The translations under genes were made by a program, and so were the position numbers. Shown here one piece after another: positions 42,511 to 50,413 of a DNA stretch of 64,000 nt; position 1 is the stretch's first letter, and the number at the start of each line of letters is the position of its first letter. Origin of the DNA: Tumebacillus flagellatus (GTDB lineage: Bacteria; Bacillota; Bacilli; Tumebacillales; Tumebacillaceae); contig NZ_JMIR01000018.1 of NCBI RefSeq assembly GCF_000714935.1, positions 20,108-84,107 on the forward strand. The letters are read 5' to 3'. Under the pieces are notes generated by a model. It was not told the origin of the DNA, did no database searches, and worked only from the letters and a program-made list of their open reading frames with translations.

Positions 42511-43998
42511 ATGGAGAGAAACGTTTGCTCGCTGGGCCTTGATATCGGGACAACTTCGGTCAAAGTGATCGCCTTGGATGAGAACGGGTCGCTGTTGACC
42601 CAGCGCGGACAGCGATTGGACTTGTTGCAACCGGAGGAGGGAGCCGCTGAGCAGGATGTAACGGCGGTTATGGCTGCGTTGATGGGCGTGATGGAGGAAG
42701 TTTTGGAAGAGCTTCGCGCCGGGAACTGGGAAGTTCGCCGCGTCGGGTTCAGCGCGGCGATGCACAGTGTGTTGGCGGTCGATGCGGCGGGAAACCCGTT
42801 GTCGAACGCGATCACGTGGATGGATACACGCGCCAAGCATGCGGCGACCGACCTCTGGGAATCGGTGCTTGGGAAAAACATCTACGCCGTCACCGGGACG
42901 CCGGTGCATCCGATGTCGCCGATCACGAAACTTCGCCGCTGGTCTTTGGAGAGACCGGACTGGGTGAAGTCAGTGCATAAGTTCGTCTCGATCAAGGAAT
43001 GGATTTGGCACCAATGGTTCGGCGAGTGGGTCGTCGACGCGTCGATGGCGGGCGCGACGGGGCTGTACAATTTCGCGCACGGAGGTTGGGAGCCGGAAGC
43101 GCTGGCGTTTGCGGGAGTGTCGGAGGAGCAGTTGAGCGCAGTGGTTCCGACGACGACTTGCAAGGTTGCGGGAGCGAGTGCGGCGTTGCGGGGATTGGGT
43201 TTTGAAGAGAGCGTGCTGTTCAACGTGGGGTCCACGGACGGCGTGCTGGCGAATCTCGGCGTCGGGGCGGTGAAACCCGATACGCTGGTGCTCACGGTCG
43301 GGACGAGTTGCGCCGTGCGCGTGACGTCTCATCACCCGCAGACAGATGTGGAGACGCGGTCGTTTTGTTACGCGTTGGACGGCGAGCGGTTCGTGCTCGG
43401 CGGGCCGAGCAACTCGGGCGGGATTTCGGTGGAGACTCTGTACGCGCAGATTCTCGCGGGGATCGGCGTGCAGTGGCAGCCGGAGGAATTGAGTGCGAAG
43501 TTGTTGGAAGCCGGCAACGTGGAAACGGACGGCTTGATCTGTTTGCCGTATGTGGCGGGCGAGCGGGCGCCGCTGTGGGCACCGGAAGCCAAAGCCGCGT
43601 GGATCGGAGTGGATCGCGGGCATACGGGGTTGCATCTGTTGCGGGCTGTTGTGGAAGGTGTGTTGCTGAACGCGTACTGGATCGCGACGAGCCTCTTCCA
43701 GATGACCGGTCAACCGAAACAAGTGATGGCGTCGGGAAAACTGCTCGAAGTTGCATGGGTGCGCCAACTGGTGGCGGACATCTTCGGACTGCCTGTGTAT
43801 GAAAGTCAAAACGGCGACGCTTCGGCGGTCGGGGCGGTTCTGCTGGCGGAGATCGCTGCCGGGGTGAAGAGCTTCGAGGATGCTGTACCGCAGAGCGAAA
43901 GCGAGCAGAACGTGACGTATCCGCGAGTGGAGATGCAGGCGTACTATCGCGAGAAACTTGAGGTGTTCAAGAGATACGCGCTGTTCCTCAACGAGTAA
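42511..43998 (+). CDS. gntK: Gluconokinase, FGGY family
   Basis: A 495-residue sugar kinase of the FGGY family. LGLDIGTTSVKVIALD is the N-terminal phosphate loop, AITWMDTRAK and GATGLYNF are substrate-side motifs, TVGTSCAVR and GGPSNSGG mark the second domain, and LPYVAGERAPLWAPEAKAAW is typical of gluconokinase GntK. It phosphorylates gluconate to 6-phosphogluconate with ATP. It lies 96 bases downstream of the transporter on the same strand and ends in two tandem terminators. Xylulokinase is the main alternative but the motifs favour gluconate. Confidence 0.85.
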   Translation: MERNVCSLGLDIGTTSVKVIALDENGSLLTQRGQRLDLLQPEEGAAEQDVTAVMAALMGVMEEVLEELRAGNWEVRRVGFSAAMHSVLAVDAAGNPLSNAITWMDTRAKHAATDLWESVLGKNIYAVTGTPVHPMSPITKLRRWSLERPDWVKSVHKFVSIKEWIWHQWFGEWVVDASMAGATGLYNFAHGGWEPEALAFAGVSEEQLSAVVPTTTCKVAGASAALRGLGFEESVLFNVGSTDGVLANLGVGAVKPDTLVLTVGTSCAVRVTSHHPQTDVETRSFCYALDGERFVLGGPSNSGGISVETLYAQILAGIGVQWQPEELSAKLLEAGNVETDGLICLPYVAGERAPLWAPEAKAAWIGVDRGHTGLHLLRAVVEGVLLNAYWIATSLFQMTGQPKQVMASGKLLEVAWVRQLVADIFGLPVYESQNGDASAVGAVLLAEIAAGVKSFEDAVPQSESEQNVTYPRVEMQAYYREKLEVFKRYALFLNE

Positions 43999-44053
43999 AA
44001 CTTGTCCATCGAATGCCACTAAAGGTCTGACGTCATCAACACTTGATATAAAT

Positions 44054-44181
44054 AGCCGACCTTCTTAGAAGCAGACCTCGCTTCTATGCGTCGGCTTTGT
44101 GATTCACTATGTCACTTCCATACGTGACAAAAAACCGACGTGTGTTGAAGCAGTCCTCGCTTCTGCACGTCGGCTTTTTTT
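44054..44181. terminator. Two tandem, nearly repeated terminators
   Basis: Hairpin 1 (44054-44099) has AGCCGAC/GTCGGCT plus inner AGAAGC/GCTTCT. Hairpin 2 (44129-44181) has CCGACGTG/CACGTCGG plus inner GAAGC/GCTTC, with A-run before and seven T after. Both share the core GAAGCAG-CCTCGCTTCT, so one is a duplicate of the other. The second also serves the convergent LacI gene ending at 44180. Confidence 0.8.
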
Positions 44182-45202
44182 ATTTGGCGGTCCGTTCTGT
44201 CGCGGGTGCCAGCACCAGCACAGACGGAATCATCTGCACGGACGGTTGCAGATGCGGTTTGATGTCCCCTCGCAACCGCTCCAACACCGTATTCGCCGCA
44301 AGTTGCCCGATCTCGTGCGTCGGCTGGCGAACGCAGGTCATCCGAGGCTGCGTGATGTTCGCCCAATCCGGCTCGTCGAACGTCGCGACGCCCATCTGCT
44401 CCGGCACGCGCAGGGACAGCCCTTGCAGCAACGGATACAGTTCCATCATCAGCAATCCGTTCGCCGTGTACACCGCAAACGGCTGCTCCCCCGATTCCTG
44501 CTTCAATAGGTTGAGGACTGCCTGACACGTATCCGTCTTCCGGCGCTCCATCCAGCAGACCGCCGGCTCTACACCGCGCTTTGCACACGCTTGCTGATAC
44601 CCAGCGTAGCGTTGTGTTCTCGTACTGAGCCCGTTCAACTCCTCCGAGATGAAAAAGATACGCCGATACCCTTCCTTGAACAGCGCCTCCGTCAACTGGT
44701 ACGACGCTTCCTCGTTGTTGGTGATGACGTTTTTGACCCCGGTGATGTCGAAGTGGCGGTCGACGAGCACGATCGGCATCGTCTCTGCGAGCTCTTGGAG
44801 CAAGTCGTTGTTCTGCCCGTTCGTCTGCAAGATGATGCCGTCGACGCCCCGTGCGACCAGCGAGCGGATCAGGGTCAGTTCCTTCTCCGCGTTCTCTCCC
44901 GTCTCGCAGACCAGCAGCGAATACCCCGCTTCGTCGAGCACTTCGGAGATCGAGCGGATCACCGAGACGCAAAACGGGTAGCTCATATTCACGACGACCA
45001 CCGCGATGGTGCGGCTCTGGCCTTTGAGCGCTTGCGCCATGATGTTCGGGTGGTAGTTGAGTCTCTGGATCACGTCTTGGATGCGGATTTTCGTTTCCTC
45101 GCTCATCGAGGAGTAACTGTTATTGAGATACCGCGAAACCGTGGCGATGGAAACGCCTGCTTCGCGGGCTACGTCTTTGATGGTTACTTTTTTCTCTGAC
45201 AT
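44180..45202 (-). CDS. LacI family transcriptional regulator
   Basis: A 340-residue repressor: a LacI helix-turn-helix (TIKDVAREAGVSIATVSRYL), hinge helix (IMAQALKGQS), then a periplasmic-binding-protein-like effector domain. The ATG at 45202 gives the usual start six residues before the HTH; GAGGTG stands upstream. It is convergent with the transporter-gluconokinase operon, whose operator is an AACGTT-centred palindrome suited to this family. The effector is probably gluconate, a related acid, or a phosphate of one. Confidence 0.88.
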   Translation of the reverse strand: MSEKKVTIKDVAREAGVSIATVSRYLNNSYSSMSEETKIRIQDVIQRLNYHPNIMAQALKGQSRTIAVVVVNMSYPFCVSVIRSISEVLDEAGYSLLVCETGENAEKELTLIRSLVARGVDGIILQTNGQNNDLLQELAETMPIVLVDRHFDITGVKNVITNNEEASYQLTEALFKEGYRRIFFISEELNGLSTRTQRYAGYQQACAKRGVEPAVCWMERRKTDTCQAVLNLLKQESGEQPFAVYTANGLLMMELYPLLQGLSLRVPEQMGVATFDEPDWANITQPRMTCVRQPTHEIGQLAANTVLERLRGDIKPHLQPSVQMIPSVLVLAPATERTAK

Positions 45203-45218
45203 GTAGGTACAACACCTC

Positions 45219-45246
45219 ATGATTCATCTTCCCATAGATGAATCAT
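45219..45246. promoter_or_regulatory. Inverted repeat in front of the LacI gene
   Basis: ATGATTCATCT and AGATGAATCAT are a perfect 11-bp inverted repeat around a 6-base loop, 17 bases upstream of the ATG. Its sequence differs from the operator at 41033. It may be an operator of another protein or a leader hairpin. Confidence 0.5.
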
Positions 45247-45280
45247 TGATGCAAGAAAACCACTTACCTTTGTGCATGGA

Positions 45281-45757
45281 TCAGTTTTTCAACTTTGGTG
45301 TAAGTGGTATTATTACGCAATAGTTTTTGATGTAGGGCTGTAAAACCTCCAATGCCTTTTCAGAAACAACCAGTCTGCATCTTTCATTCATCGAAAAATC
45401 ATGCCCCGACCAGTCCTCAAAAGTATCACCTTCCAAAACTATACTCCCCAAAGGAATCATTCGTTTAAAAGACGGAAGTGTGACATTTGGTTCCAATTCC
45501 AAAAACATTTCAGAAGTCGAAACTTCTACTGTCTCGAAATGCAAACCTGTACATCCACTTCGTTTAAGCAATTCGGACACTCTGTCTGTCACGATATAAC
45601 ATGGATGTGAAGTAAGCAACTCATCCCCCAACCAGCCTTCAAACTCATAATGAAGGTGCACAACATGTTTTGATACCAAGGGTTCATCATCCGGCTTACG
45701 AATCTGAGTGTTCTCCCCAAATCCTCCTGCTACCTCAGGTTTTAGCAAAAAAAGCAC
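45281..45757 (-). CDS. Immunity-like protein, paralogue of 46350-46841
   Basis: A 158-residue soluble protein that is clearly homologous to the protein at 46350-46841: both read HYEFEGWLGDELL, SGCTG, FLEL, TLPSFKR and DWSGHD/NWSGHD in the same order. The family is not one I can name; its shape and the SUKH gene beside it suggest an immunity protein of a polymorphic toxin system. The GTG start has AAGGAG nine bases upstream. It is the last gene of the array. Confidence 0.5.
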   Translation of the reverse strand: MLFLLKPEVAGGFGENTQIRKPDDEPLVSKHVVHLHYEFEGWLGDELLTSHPCYIVTDRVSELLKRSGCTGLHFETVEVSTSEMFLELEPNVTLPSFKRMIPLGSIVLEGDTFEDWSGHDFSMNERCRLVVSEKALEVLQPYIKNYCVIIPLTPKLKN

Positions 45758-45828
45758 CGATTCCAGCTCCTTGTCATTTCAGTAAATGAAAAATCAGCCA
45801 CTTGCTGCCTCCTCACTGCGGGTTTTCT

Positions 45829-45882
45829 GAGCTGTTCCTTGCGCATCTTCTCCAAGTGCAAGTGGCAGCCTTGGGTAACGAG
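45829..45882 (-). pseudogene. Duplicated C-terminal fragment of the low-molecular-weight phosphatase gene
   Basis: This stretch translates to LVTQGCHLHLEKMRKEQL, which matches the last 18 residues of the intact phosphatase at 46932-47396 (LVTRGCLALLEKIRKERL). It has no start and its frame runs on into noncoding DNA. It lies between the SUKH gene and the second immunity-like paralogue, just as the intact phosphatase lies before the first, so a [phosphatase end + immunity gene] unit was duplicated. Confidence 0.75.
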
Positions 45883-45885
45883 AGG

Positions 45886-46347
45886 TCAGTTGCCGCTCAA
45901 GTAATAGTCGGTCTGTTCATCCATTTTCTTCAGGAACTTTTCCAGGGAATCCGCTATTTTCTTACCAAAGTAGTAAATGCACCCGTCTGGACGGATTGTG
46001 AGATAGCACCCTTCTACGATTTGGAAAAATACAACTTCATGATCCAGATCGTAAAGTTCTCGGTCTTCGTCAAACTCATAGATATCTTCTCCAAGCATGA
46101 AGTCAACAACAGAATATGGATCCATAATCCGATTGAATCTTGTTGAATCTAGTTGACATAGAAATCCATAGCCAATCTTGTGATAGAACTCTCGCAACTG
46201 TTCCGGAAACGATCTGCCCAAACGCCGTTCATTATCAGCAATTTCATCAACCGAAATCTGAAATAATACGTGTTTCATTTCTTGGATATTTTTGTGATCT
46301 GTTGGGTTCTCAACGATATACCGGCTAAAATGGGAATAGTCAGCCAT
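45886..46347 (-). CDS. SMI1/KNR4 (SUKH) family immunity protein
   Basis: A 153-residue protein with the SUKH core IADNERRLGRSFPEQLREFY followed by GYGFL and a late beta segment (VVFFQIVEGCYLTIRPDGCI). SUKH proteins neutralise diverse nuclease and other toxins in polymorphic toxin systems. It is embedded between two paralogous immunity-like genes with gaps of a few bases, making an operon of immunity genes. No toxin gene is present in the window, so the cluster may be an orphan array that protects against neighbours. Confidence 0.8.
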   Translation of the reverse strand: MADYSHFSRYIVENPTDHKNIQEMKHVLFQISVDEIADNERRLGRSFPEQLREFYHKIGYGFLCQLDSTRFNRIMDPYSVVDFMLGEDIYEFDEDRELYDLDHEVVFFQIVEGCYLTIRPDGCIYYFGKKIADSLEKFLKKMDEQTDYYLSGN

Positions 46348-46349
46348 AG

Positions 46350-46841
46350 TTACCTCTTCAGTCCTTGTCTATTGTCCATAGGCTGTAAAGCAGTGACGAT
46401 GCAATCATTGGAGATATAAGGTTGCAGTACCTTCAGAACTTTGTCCGTAACAACCAGTTCACTTTTTTCATTACTTGACACATCATGTCCTGACCAATTT
46501 GTATAACGATCTCCGTCCAATACGACACTCCCTAAAGGAAGGAGTCTCTTAAAAGACGGCAAGGTAACACCGGGCTTCAGCTCCAAAAAGGTTTCGGACA
46601 TCGAGATTTGAACCTTGCCAAATTCCACACCCGTACAACCACTGGATTGGATGAAATCCGCCACTCGTTCAGTCACGAGATAGCAAGGGTGTGTAGTGAG
46701 CAGTTCATCCCCTAACCAACCTTCAAATTCGTAATGTAAGTGCAAGATATGCTTCGCCTGTAACACCTCATCCCCATGTTCGAGGATTTTGGTGTGCTCC
46801 CCAAATCCCCCTGCGACTTCCGGCTCTAAAACATATAGCAT
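46350..46841 (-). CDS. Immunity-like protein, paralogue of 45281-45757
   Basis: A 163-residue soluble protein closely similar along its length to the protein at 45281-45757 (for example LHYEFEGWLGDELLTTHPCY and TLPSFKRLLPLGSVVLDGD). The ATG at 46841 follows AAGGAG; a longer frame back to 46898 lacks a site. It stops two bases before the SUKH gene starts, so the two are in one operon. Family unnamed; immunity function inferred from the SUKH neighbour. Confidence 0.5.
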   Translation of the reverse strand: MLYVLEPEVAGGFGEHTKILEHGDEVLQAKHILHLHYEFEGWLGDELLTTHPCYLVTERVADFIQSSGCTGVEFGKVQISMSETFLELKPGVTLPSFKRLLPLGSVVLDGDRYTNWSGHDVSSNEKSELVVTDKVLKVLQPYISNDCIVTALQPMDNRQGLKR

Positions 46842-46931
46842 GTACCCACAACTCCTTCTCCGTTTTCTCAGGAGGTCAACATACTGGGAAGATTGCATGA
46901 TGAAGGCAATTGATGACGCGTGATCACCGCG

Positions 46932-47396
46932 TTACAGCCTCTCCTTGCGAATCTTCTCCAAGAGCGCGAGGCAGCCGCGGGTGACGAGGTCGTACGTCTC
47001 GTCGAAGTCCCCCGTGTACCACGGGTCGGGCACGTTGCCGTCCGGGTGGTCGGACACCAAGTCGAGGAGGCGGAACGCTTGGCCCGGTTTGAGCGTGCCG
47101 AGGCGCTGGAGGTTTTTCAAGTTGTCGGCGTCCATCGCAACGATGTAATCAAACTCGCTGAGGTCGCGCTTCGTCAGTTGCCGCGCGCGCATCCAGTCGT
47201 GCGGAATCTGGTAGCGGGTCAGGATTTCCAGCGTCCCTTTGTGCGGGCGCTCTCCTGCATGCCAGCCGCCCGTTCCCGCCGAGTCCACGGAAATCTCCCG
47301 CTCCAAGCCCTCTTGCTGGACGAGATGACGAAACACCGCTTCACCCATCGGCGAACGGCAGATGTTGCCGAGACACAAAAACAAAACGCGGATCAT
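46932..47396 (-). CDS. Low-molecular-weight protein tyrosine phosphatase
   Basis: A 154-residue protein with the phosphatase loop CLGNICRS at residues 8-15 and the catalytic acid in VPDPWYTGDFDETYDLV. It removes phosphate from tyrosine (or arginine) residues of cytosolic proteins. The ATG at 47396 is chosen because GGGGG stands seven bases upstream; it puts the active site at the usual position. It is the first gene of the run that continues with the immunity array. A copy of its 3' end is found at 45829-45882. Confidence 0.88.
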   Translation of the reverse strand: MIRVLFLCLGNICRSPMGEAVFRHLVQQEGLEREISVDSAGTGGWHAGERPHKGTLEILTRYQIPHDWMRARQLTKRDLSEFDYIVAMDADNLKNLQRLGTLKPGQAFRLLDLVSDHPDGNVPDPWYTGDFDETYDLVTRGCLALLEKIRKERL

Positions 47397-47474
47397 GTTC
47401 ATTCCCCCGAATACAAAATTTACTAGTTCCATGATAGTATATCTACATCCATTTGCAAGTCAGGAGGGTTGTGC

Positions 47475-47984
47475 ATGCTGTATCATTTCAGCGAGGAGCC
47501 GGGCATTCAGCGCTTTGAACCGAGACTGCACCCGTCCCATCCGGGAAAGCCGCCGGTGGTGTGGGCGATTGATGAAGGGCGCGCGCCGATTTATTTTTTT
47601 CCAAGGGATTGTCCGAGGGTGTGTGCGTGGAAGTTGGAGGGAAGCACGGAAGAGGATGTGCGACGGTTCCTAGGCAGTGACGAGACGCGGATGATGATCG
47701 CCGTGGAAGGGCGGTGGTTGGAGACGCTTCGCAAGACCAAGTTGTATGTGTACCACTTGCCGGAAGAGACGTTCGCGCTGGAAGACCACGGCGCGGGCTA
47801 CTTCACGTCGCGGGAGGCGGTGACGCCTGTGAAAGTGGAGCCGGTCGGCGACCTGCTGACCCGGCTGGTGGAAGCGGGCGTCGAACTTCGCATCACCCCG
47901 ACGCTCTGGCCACTACACGACGCGCTGGTGCAGTCGTCGTTGCACTTCTCCATGATTCGCATGCGCAACGCCATACCGCGATAA
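47475..47984 (+). CDS. DUF6886-like conserved protein
   Basis: A 169-residue soluble protein beginning MLYHFSEEPGI and continuing HPSHPGKPPVVWAIDEGRAP and YFFPRDCPRVCAW, a pattern I associate with DUF6886; the number is from memory. No function is known. GGAGGG stands six bases before the ATG at 47475. It is divergent from the phosphatase gene and ends at a bidirectional terminator. Confidence 0.65.
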   Translation: MLYHFSEEPGIQRFEPRLHPSHPGKPPVVWAIDEGRAPIYFFPRDCPRVCAWKLEGSTEEDVRRFLGSDETRMMIAVEGRWLETLRKTKLYVYHLPEETFALEDHGAGYFTSREAVTPVKVEPVGDLLTRLVEAGVELRITPTLWPLHDALVQSSLHFSMIRMRNAIPR

Positions 47985-47992
47985 AAAAATAG

Positions 47993-48030
47993 AAAAAAAG
48001 AGGGCCTCGATTTAGGCGAGACCCTCTTTC
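47993..48030. terminator. Bidirectional terminator
   Basis: AAAGAGGGCCTCG pairs with CGAGACCCTCTTT (one mismatch), flanked by A and T runs. The stop codon of the convergent MFS gene lies in the loop. Confidence 0.85.
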
Positions 48031-49301
48031 GCATTCGCTTGTGTCTGTGTCTCCGTACGTTCATGCCGAACGCTCACTCGCTGATTCCGCACGCGCAACA
48101 GCAAGTTCAACGCCGCCAACCCGCAGAGACCGAACAGAATCGCCATCGTCCACGACGGCAGAAACGCGCCGACCGTGACGGCGAGCGACCCGAGGATGCT
48201 TGCGCCCCGGAACACCAGCCCGTTGACCGCCATGTATGCGCTGCGGTTTTCCTCCGGCGCGAGGTCTGCCATCATCGACTGCTTGATCGGCACCCAGAGC
48301 AGTTCCCCGCAGACGGCGACCCCCATGCAGAGGAACAGCACCAGCGGCTGGTTGCTCCACGCCTGCATTGCATATCCTGCGGTGTAGAGCAGCACGCCAA
48401 GGATGAGCAGAGGTTGCTCGCGACGCTTCTTCAACCAGACGGTGACGAACGCCGTCAGCAAGACCACGAACAGCGAGTTCTCCGAACTGAGCATCCCGAA
48501 CATCTTCACCCCGTCGAGCGGCAGACCGAACACGCTCTGCACCCCGAACTCACGAGAGAGCCGAACGCCGGTGTAGGAGTTGTTCATAAACTCCACCGAC
48601 ATCATCAACAACGATGCCAGCACGTAGAGCATGAAACGGCGGTCTGCAAACACCTTCCCGTAGTTGCCGAGCATCTCGCGGACGGCACCGCTGCTTTTTT
48701 CCTTCCGCACACAGGACGCATGCGTCCCTCGATGCGTTTCTTCTATAAAAAACACCAACAACAGCACCGACACCATCTGCGCGACGCAAACCGCAACAAA
48801 CAGCTCAAACCGATAGCTCTGGAAGAAAAACCCCCCGATCACGCCCCCGAGCATCACCGAGAAATTGACGCTCCAATACTGGACGGAGTAGACGAGCTTG
48901 CGGTTCTCAGGCGTGGAGACGTCGACCATCATCGCGTCCATCGCGGGACCGGACAAGCCCCAACAGAGGCCGGTGATCACAAACATCACGAACGTGAGCA
49001 CCGGAGAGTTCAACCAAGGCGAGTTTGCGGCCATCATCCCGACGAACGCGGTCAACCGCAAACTCTCGCCCGCCAGCATGAGAGTTCGGCGGCCATACAA
49101 ATCCGCGAGATACCCGCCGCAGAAGTTGGCGACAACGCCGAGCGCGATGTTGAGCATCAGCAGAAGCCCTGCCGTCTTGCTCCCGAACTGCTCGGCGAAA
49201 TAAATCGTCATGAACGGAAACAGCATGTTGCCCAGCATCATCGACAAAAACGAATCGAACATGCGGATTTTGAGGTTGCGGTGCAAAGAACGAATCCCCA
49301 T
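48012..49301 (-). CDS. MFS efflux-type transporter under a ykkC-family riboswitch
   Basis: A 429-residue, 12-helix MFS protein. Motif A (GYLADLYGRRTLML) and the DHA1-like helices near SGPAMDAMMVDVSTPENR suggest a small-molecule exporter. The ATG at 49301 follows AGGTGGAG; the longer frame would cover the riboswitch expression platform. Its 5' leader holds a ykkC-type aptamer and a terminator, so expression is probably ligand-induced. If the aptamer is of the ppGpp type, the transporter would respond to starvation. Confidence 0.8.
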   Translation of the reverse strand: MGIRSLHRNLKIRMFDSFLSMMLGNMLFPFMTIYFAEQFGSKTAGLLLMLNIALGVVANFCGGYLADLYGRRTLMLAGESLRLTAFVGMMAANSPWLNSPVLTFVMFVITGLCWGLSGPAMDAMMVDVSTPENRKLVYSVQYWSVNFSVMLGGVIGGFFFQSYRFELFVAVCVAQMVSVLLLVFFIEETHRGTHASCVRKEKSSGAVREMLGNYGKVFADRRFMLYVLASLLMMSVEFMNNSYTGVRLSREFGVQSVFGLPLDGVKMFGMLSSENSLFVVLLTAFVTVWLKKRREQPLLILGVLLYTAGYAMQAWSNQPLVLFLCMGVAVCGELLWVPIKQSMMADLAPEENRSAYMAVNGLVFRGASILGSLAVTVGAFLPSWTMAILFGLCGLAALNLLLRVRNQRVSVRHERTETQTQANAKEGLA

Positions 49302-49356
49302 TGTGTATCTCCACCTTTCACCAGCTGTACGTGTATGGTGGACAATGATGGCCATA

Positions 49357-49500
49357 ACAAAAAGACCACGCAAAGTCCCGAGCGTTGGAACTTTCCGAGG
49401 TCTTTTATCCCTACGGTGTAGCGCACCGCAACGTGCGCCTGCGTCGCTTGGTTCGATCCGAAGCTAACGAAGCAGCTTCGTCGGATCCCTAGACGGCCTT
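49357..49500 (-). ncRNA. ykkC-family riboswitch (subtype 2-like) with terminator platform
   Basis: The minus-strand leader contains, in order, GUCUAGGGAUCCG, a stem-loop, ACCAAGCGACGCAGG, a GCGCAC/GUGCGC stem, and UACACCGUAGGGAUAAAAGACC: the conserved blocks of ykkC RNAs of the ppGpp/PRPP subtypes. The terminator (49357-49407) pairs AAAGACCUCGGAAAGUUCC with GGGACUUUGCGUGGUCUUU and has a five-U tail. The 3' part of the aptamer (GACC, GG) is also the 5' arm of the terminator, so a bound aptamer should prevent termination: an ON switch. Comparison with published subtypes is from memory; AGGGAUCC and AUAAAAGACC favour the ppGpp type. Confidence 0.75.
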
Positions 49501-49517
49501 CCAAGATTTGTAGGAGT

Positions 49518-49547
49518 AGTGTAACATGTGGAAGTGTCCGCCTGCAA
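49518..49547 (-). promoter_or_regulatory. Promoter of the riboswitch/MFS transcript
   Basis: On the minus strand TTGCAG, 18 bases, then TACACT, placing the transcript start about ten bases before the aptamer. Confidence 0.6.
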
Positions 49548-49585
49548 GAGACGTGTAAAAAGTTGTAAAATTTAGACTTCCATCC

Positions 49586-50413
49586 CTACAGATCGAAAAA
49601 ACTGATCTGCCCCGGGGGCTCCCCCTTGTACTCCACGCCGAGGAGCTCCGCCAATTGCAAGGCATTGGCAGCCGCATCGCCGCCGGAGTTGTTGTTGAAA
49701 ATCACGCAGATTTCCGCCGTGCCCGTCTGCAACTCGCGGATGCGTTCCGCCCAGCGCGCCAACTCCTCTTCGCTGTAGCGGTAGAGATACCGCTTCTCCC
49801 GCCAGTTCTCGCCGCTGGGTTCGAGCCACGCTTCCCGGTTGCGGCCGTGGAAGCGGATCAACGTCAACTTGGCGTCGGTCGGGTGCAGGACGATCGGCAC
49901 CGAGCCGGGGTTGACCTGCGGCTCGTCCACGATGCTGTGAATCCAGCCCTCCTGCTCCATGAACGCGAGCGTCCGCTCCTGCATCTCGGGCTGAAACCAC
50001 GATTGATGGCGGAATTCGAGCGCAAGCGGGAGGTCGCCCATCTTCTCCTTGGTGTAGCGCAAGACGTCGACGTGCGGACGGGTGCAGTCAAACCACGGCG
50101 GATACTGAAACAGCACCATCTTGCACTTCCCCGCTTCCCGCACCGGCGCAATGGAATTGAGAAACGCCGCAAACATCTCGCGCTTGCTCGCAAACGGCAC
50201 GTCGCCGCGCTGGTGTCCGGTCATGCCTTGGTACGCTTTGATCACGAACCCGAAATCGTCGGGCGTGCTGCGGACCCATTTTTCATAATTCCGAACAGGC
50301 TGCACAGCGTAAAACGAACTGTCCACTTCGACGATCGGAAAGCGTGCGCTGTACGCCTGCAACCCTTCCATCCCGCGATGACCGTTCCAGCCGGTCAGAC
50401 CGATGCGAATCAT
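49586..50413 (-). CDS. DUF72 (YecE-like) family protein
   Basis: A 275-residue TIM-barrel-type protein: IGLTGWNGHRG at the start, VEVDSSFYAVQPVRNYEKWV, FGFVIKAYQGMTGHQRGDVP, ALEFRHQSWF and, near the end, VIFNNNSGGDAAANALQL, all DUF72 marks. The biochemical role is unknown. The ATG at 50413 overlaps the stop of the DUF2306 gene by four bases (ATGA). A longer open frame back to 50665 lies inside that gene and is rejected. Confidence 0.88.
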   Translation of the reverse strand: MIRIGLTGWNGHRGMEGLQAYSARFPIVEVDSSFYAVQPVRNYEKWVRSTPDDFGFVIKAYQGMTGHQRGDVPFASKREMFAAFLNSIAPVREAGKCKMVLFQYPPWFDCTRPHVDVLRYTKEKMGDLPLALEFRHQSWFQPEMQERTLAFMEQEGWIHSIVDEPQVNPGSVPIVLHPTDAKLTLIRFHGRNREAWLEPSGENWREKRYLYRYSEEELARWAERIRELQTGTAEICVIFNNNSGGDAAANALQLAELLGVEYKGEPPGQISFFDL

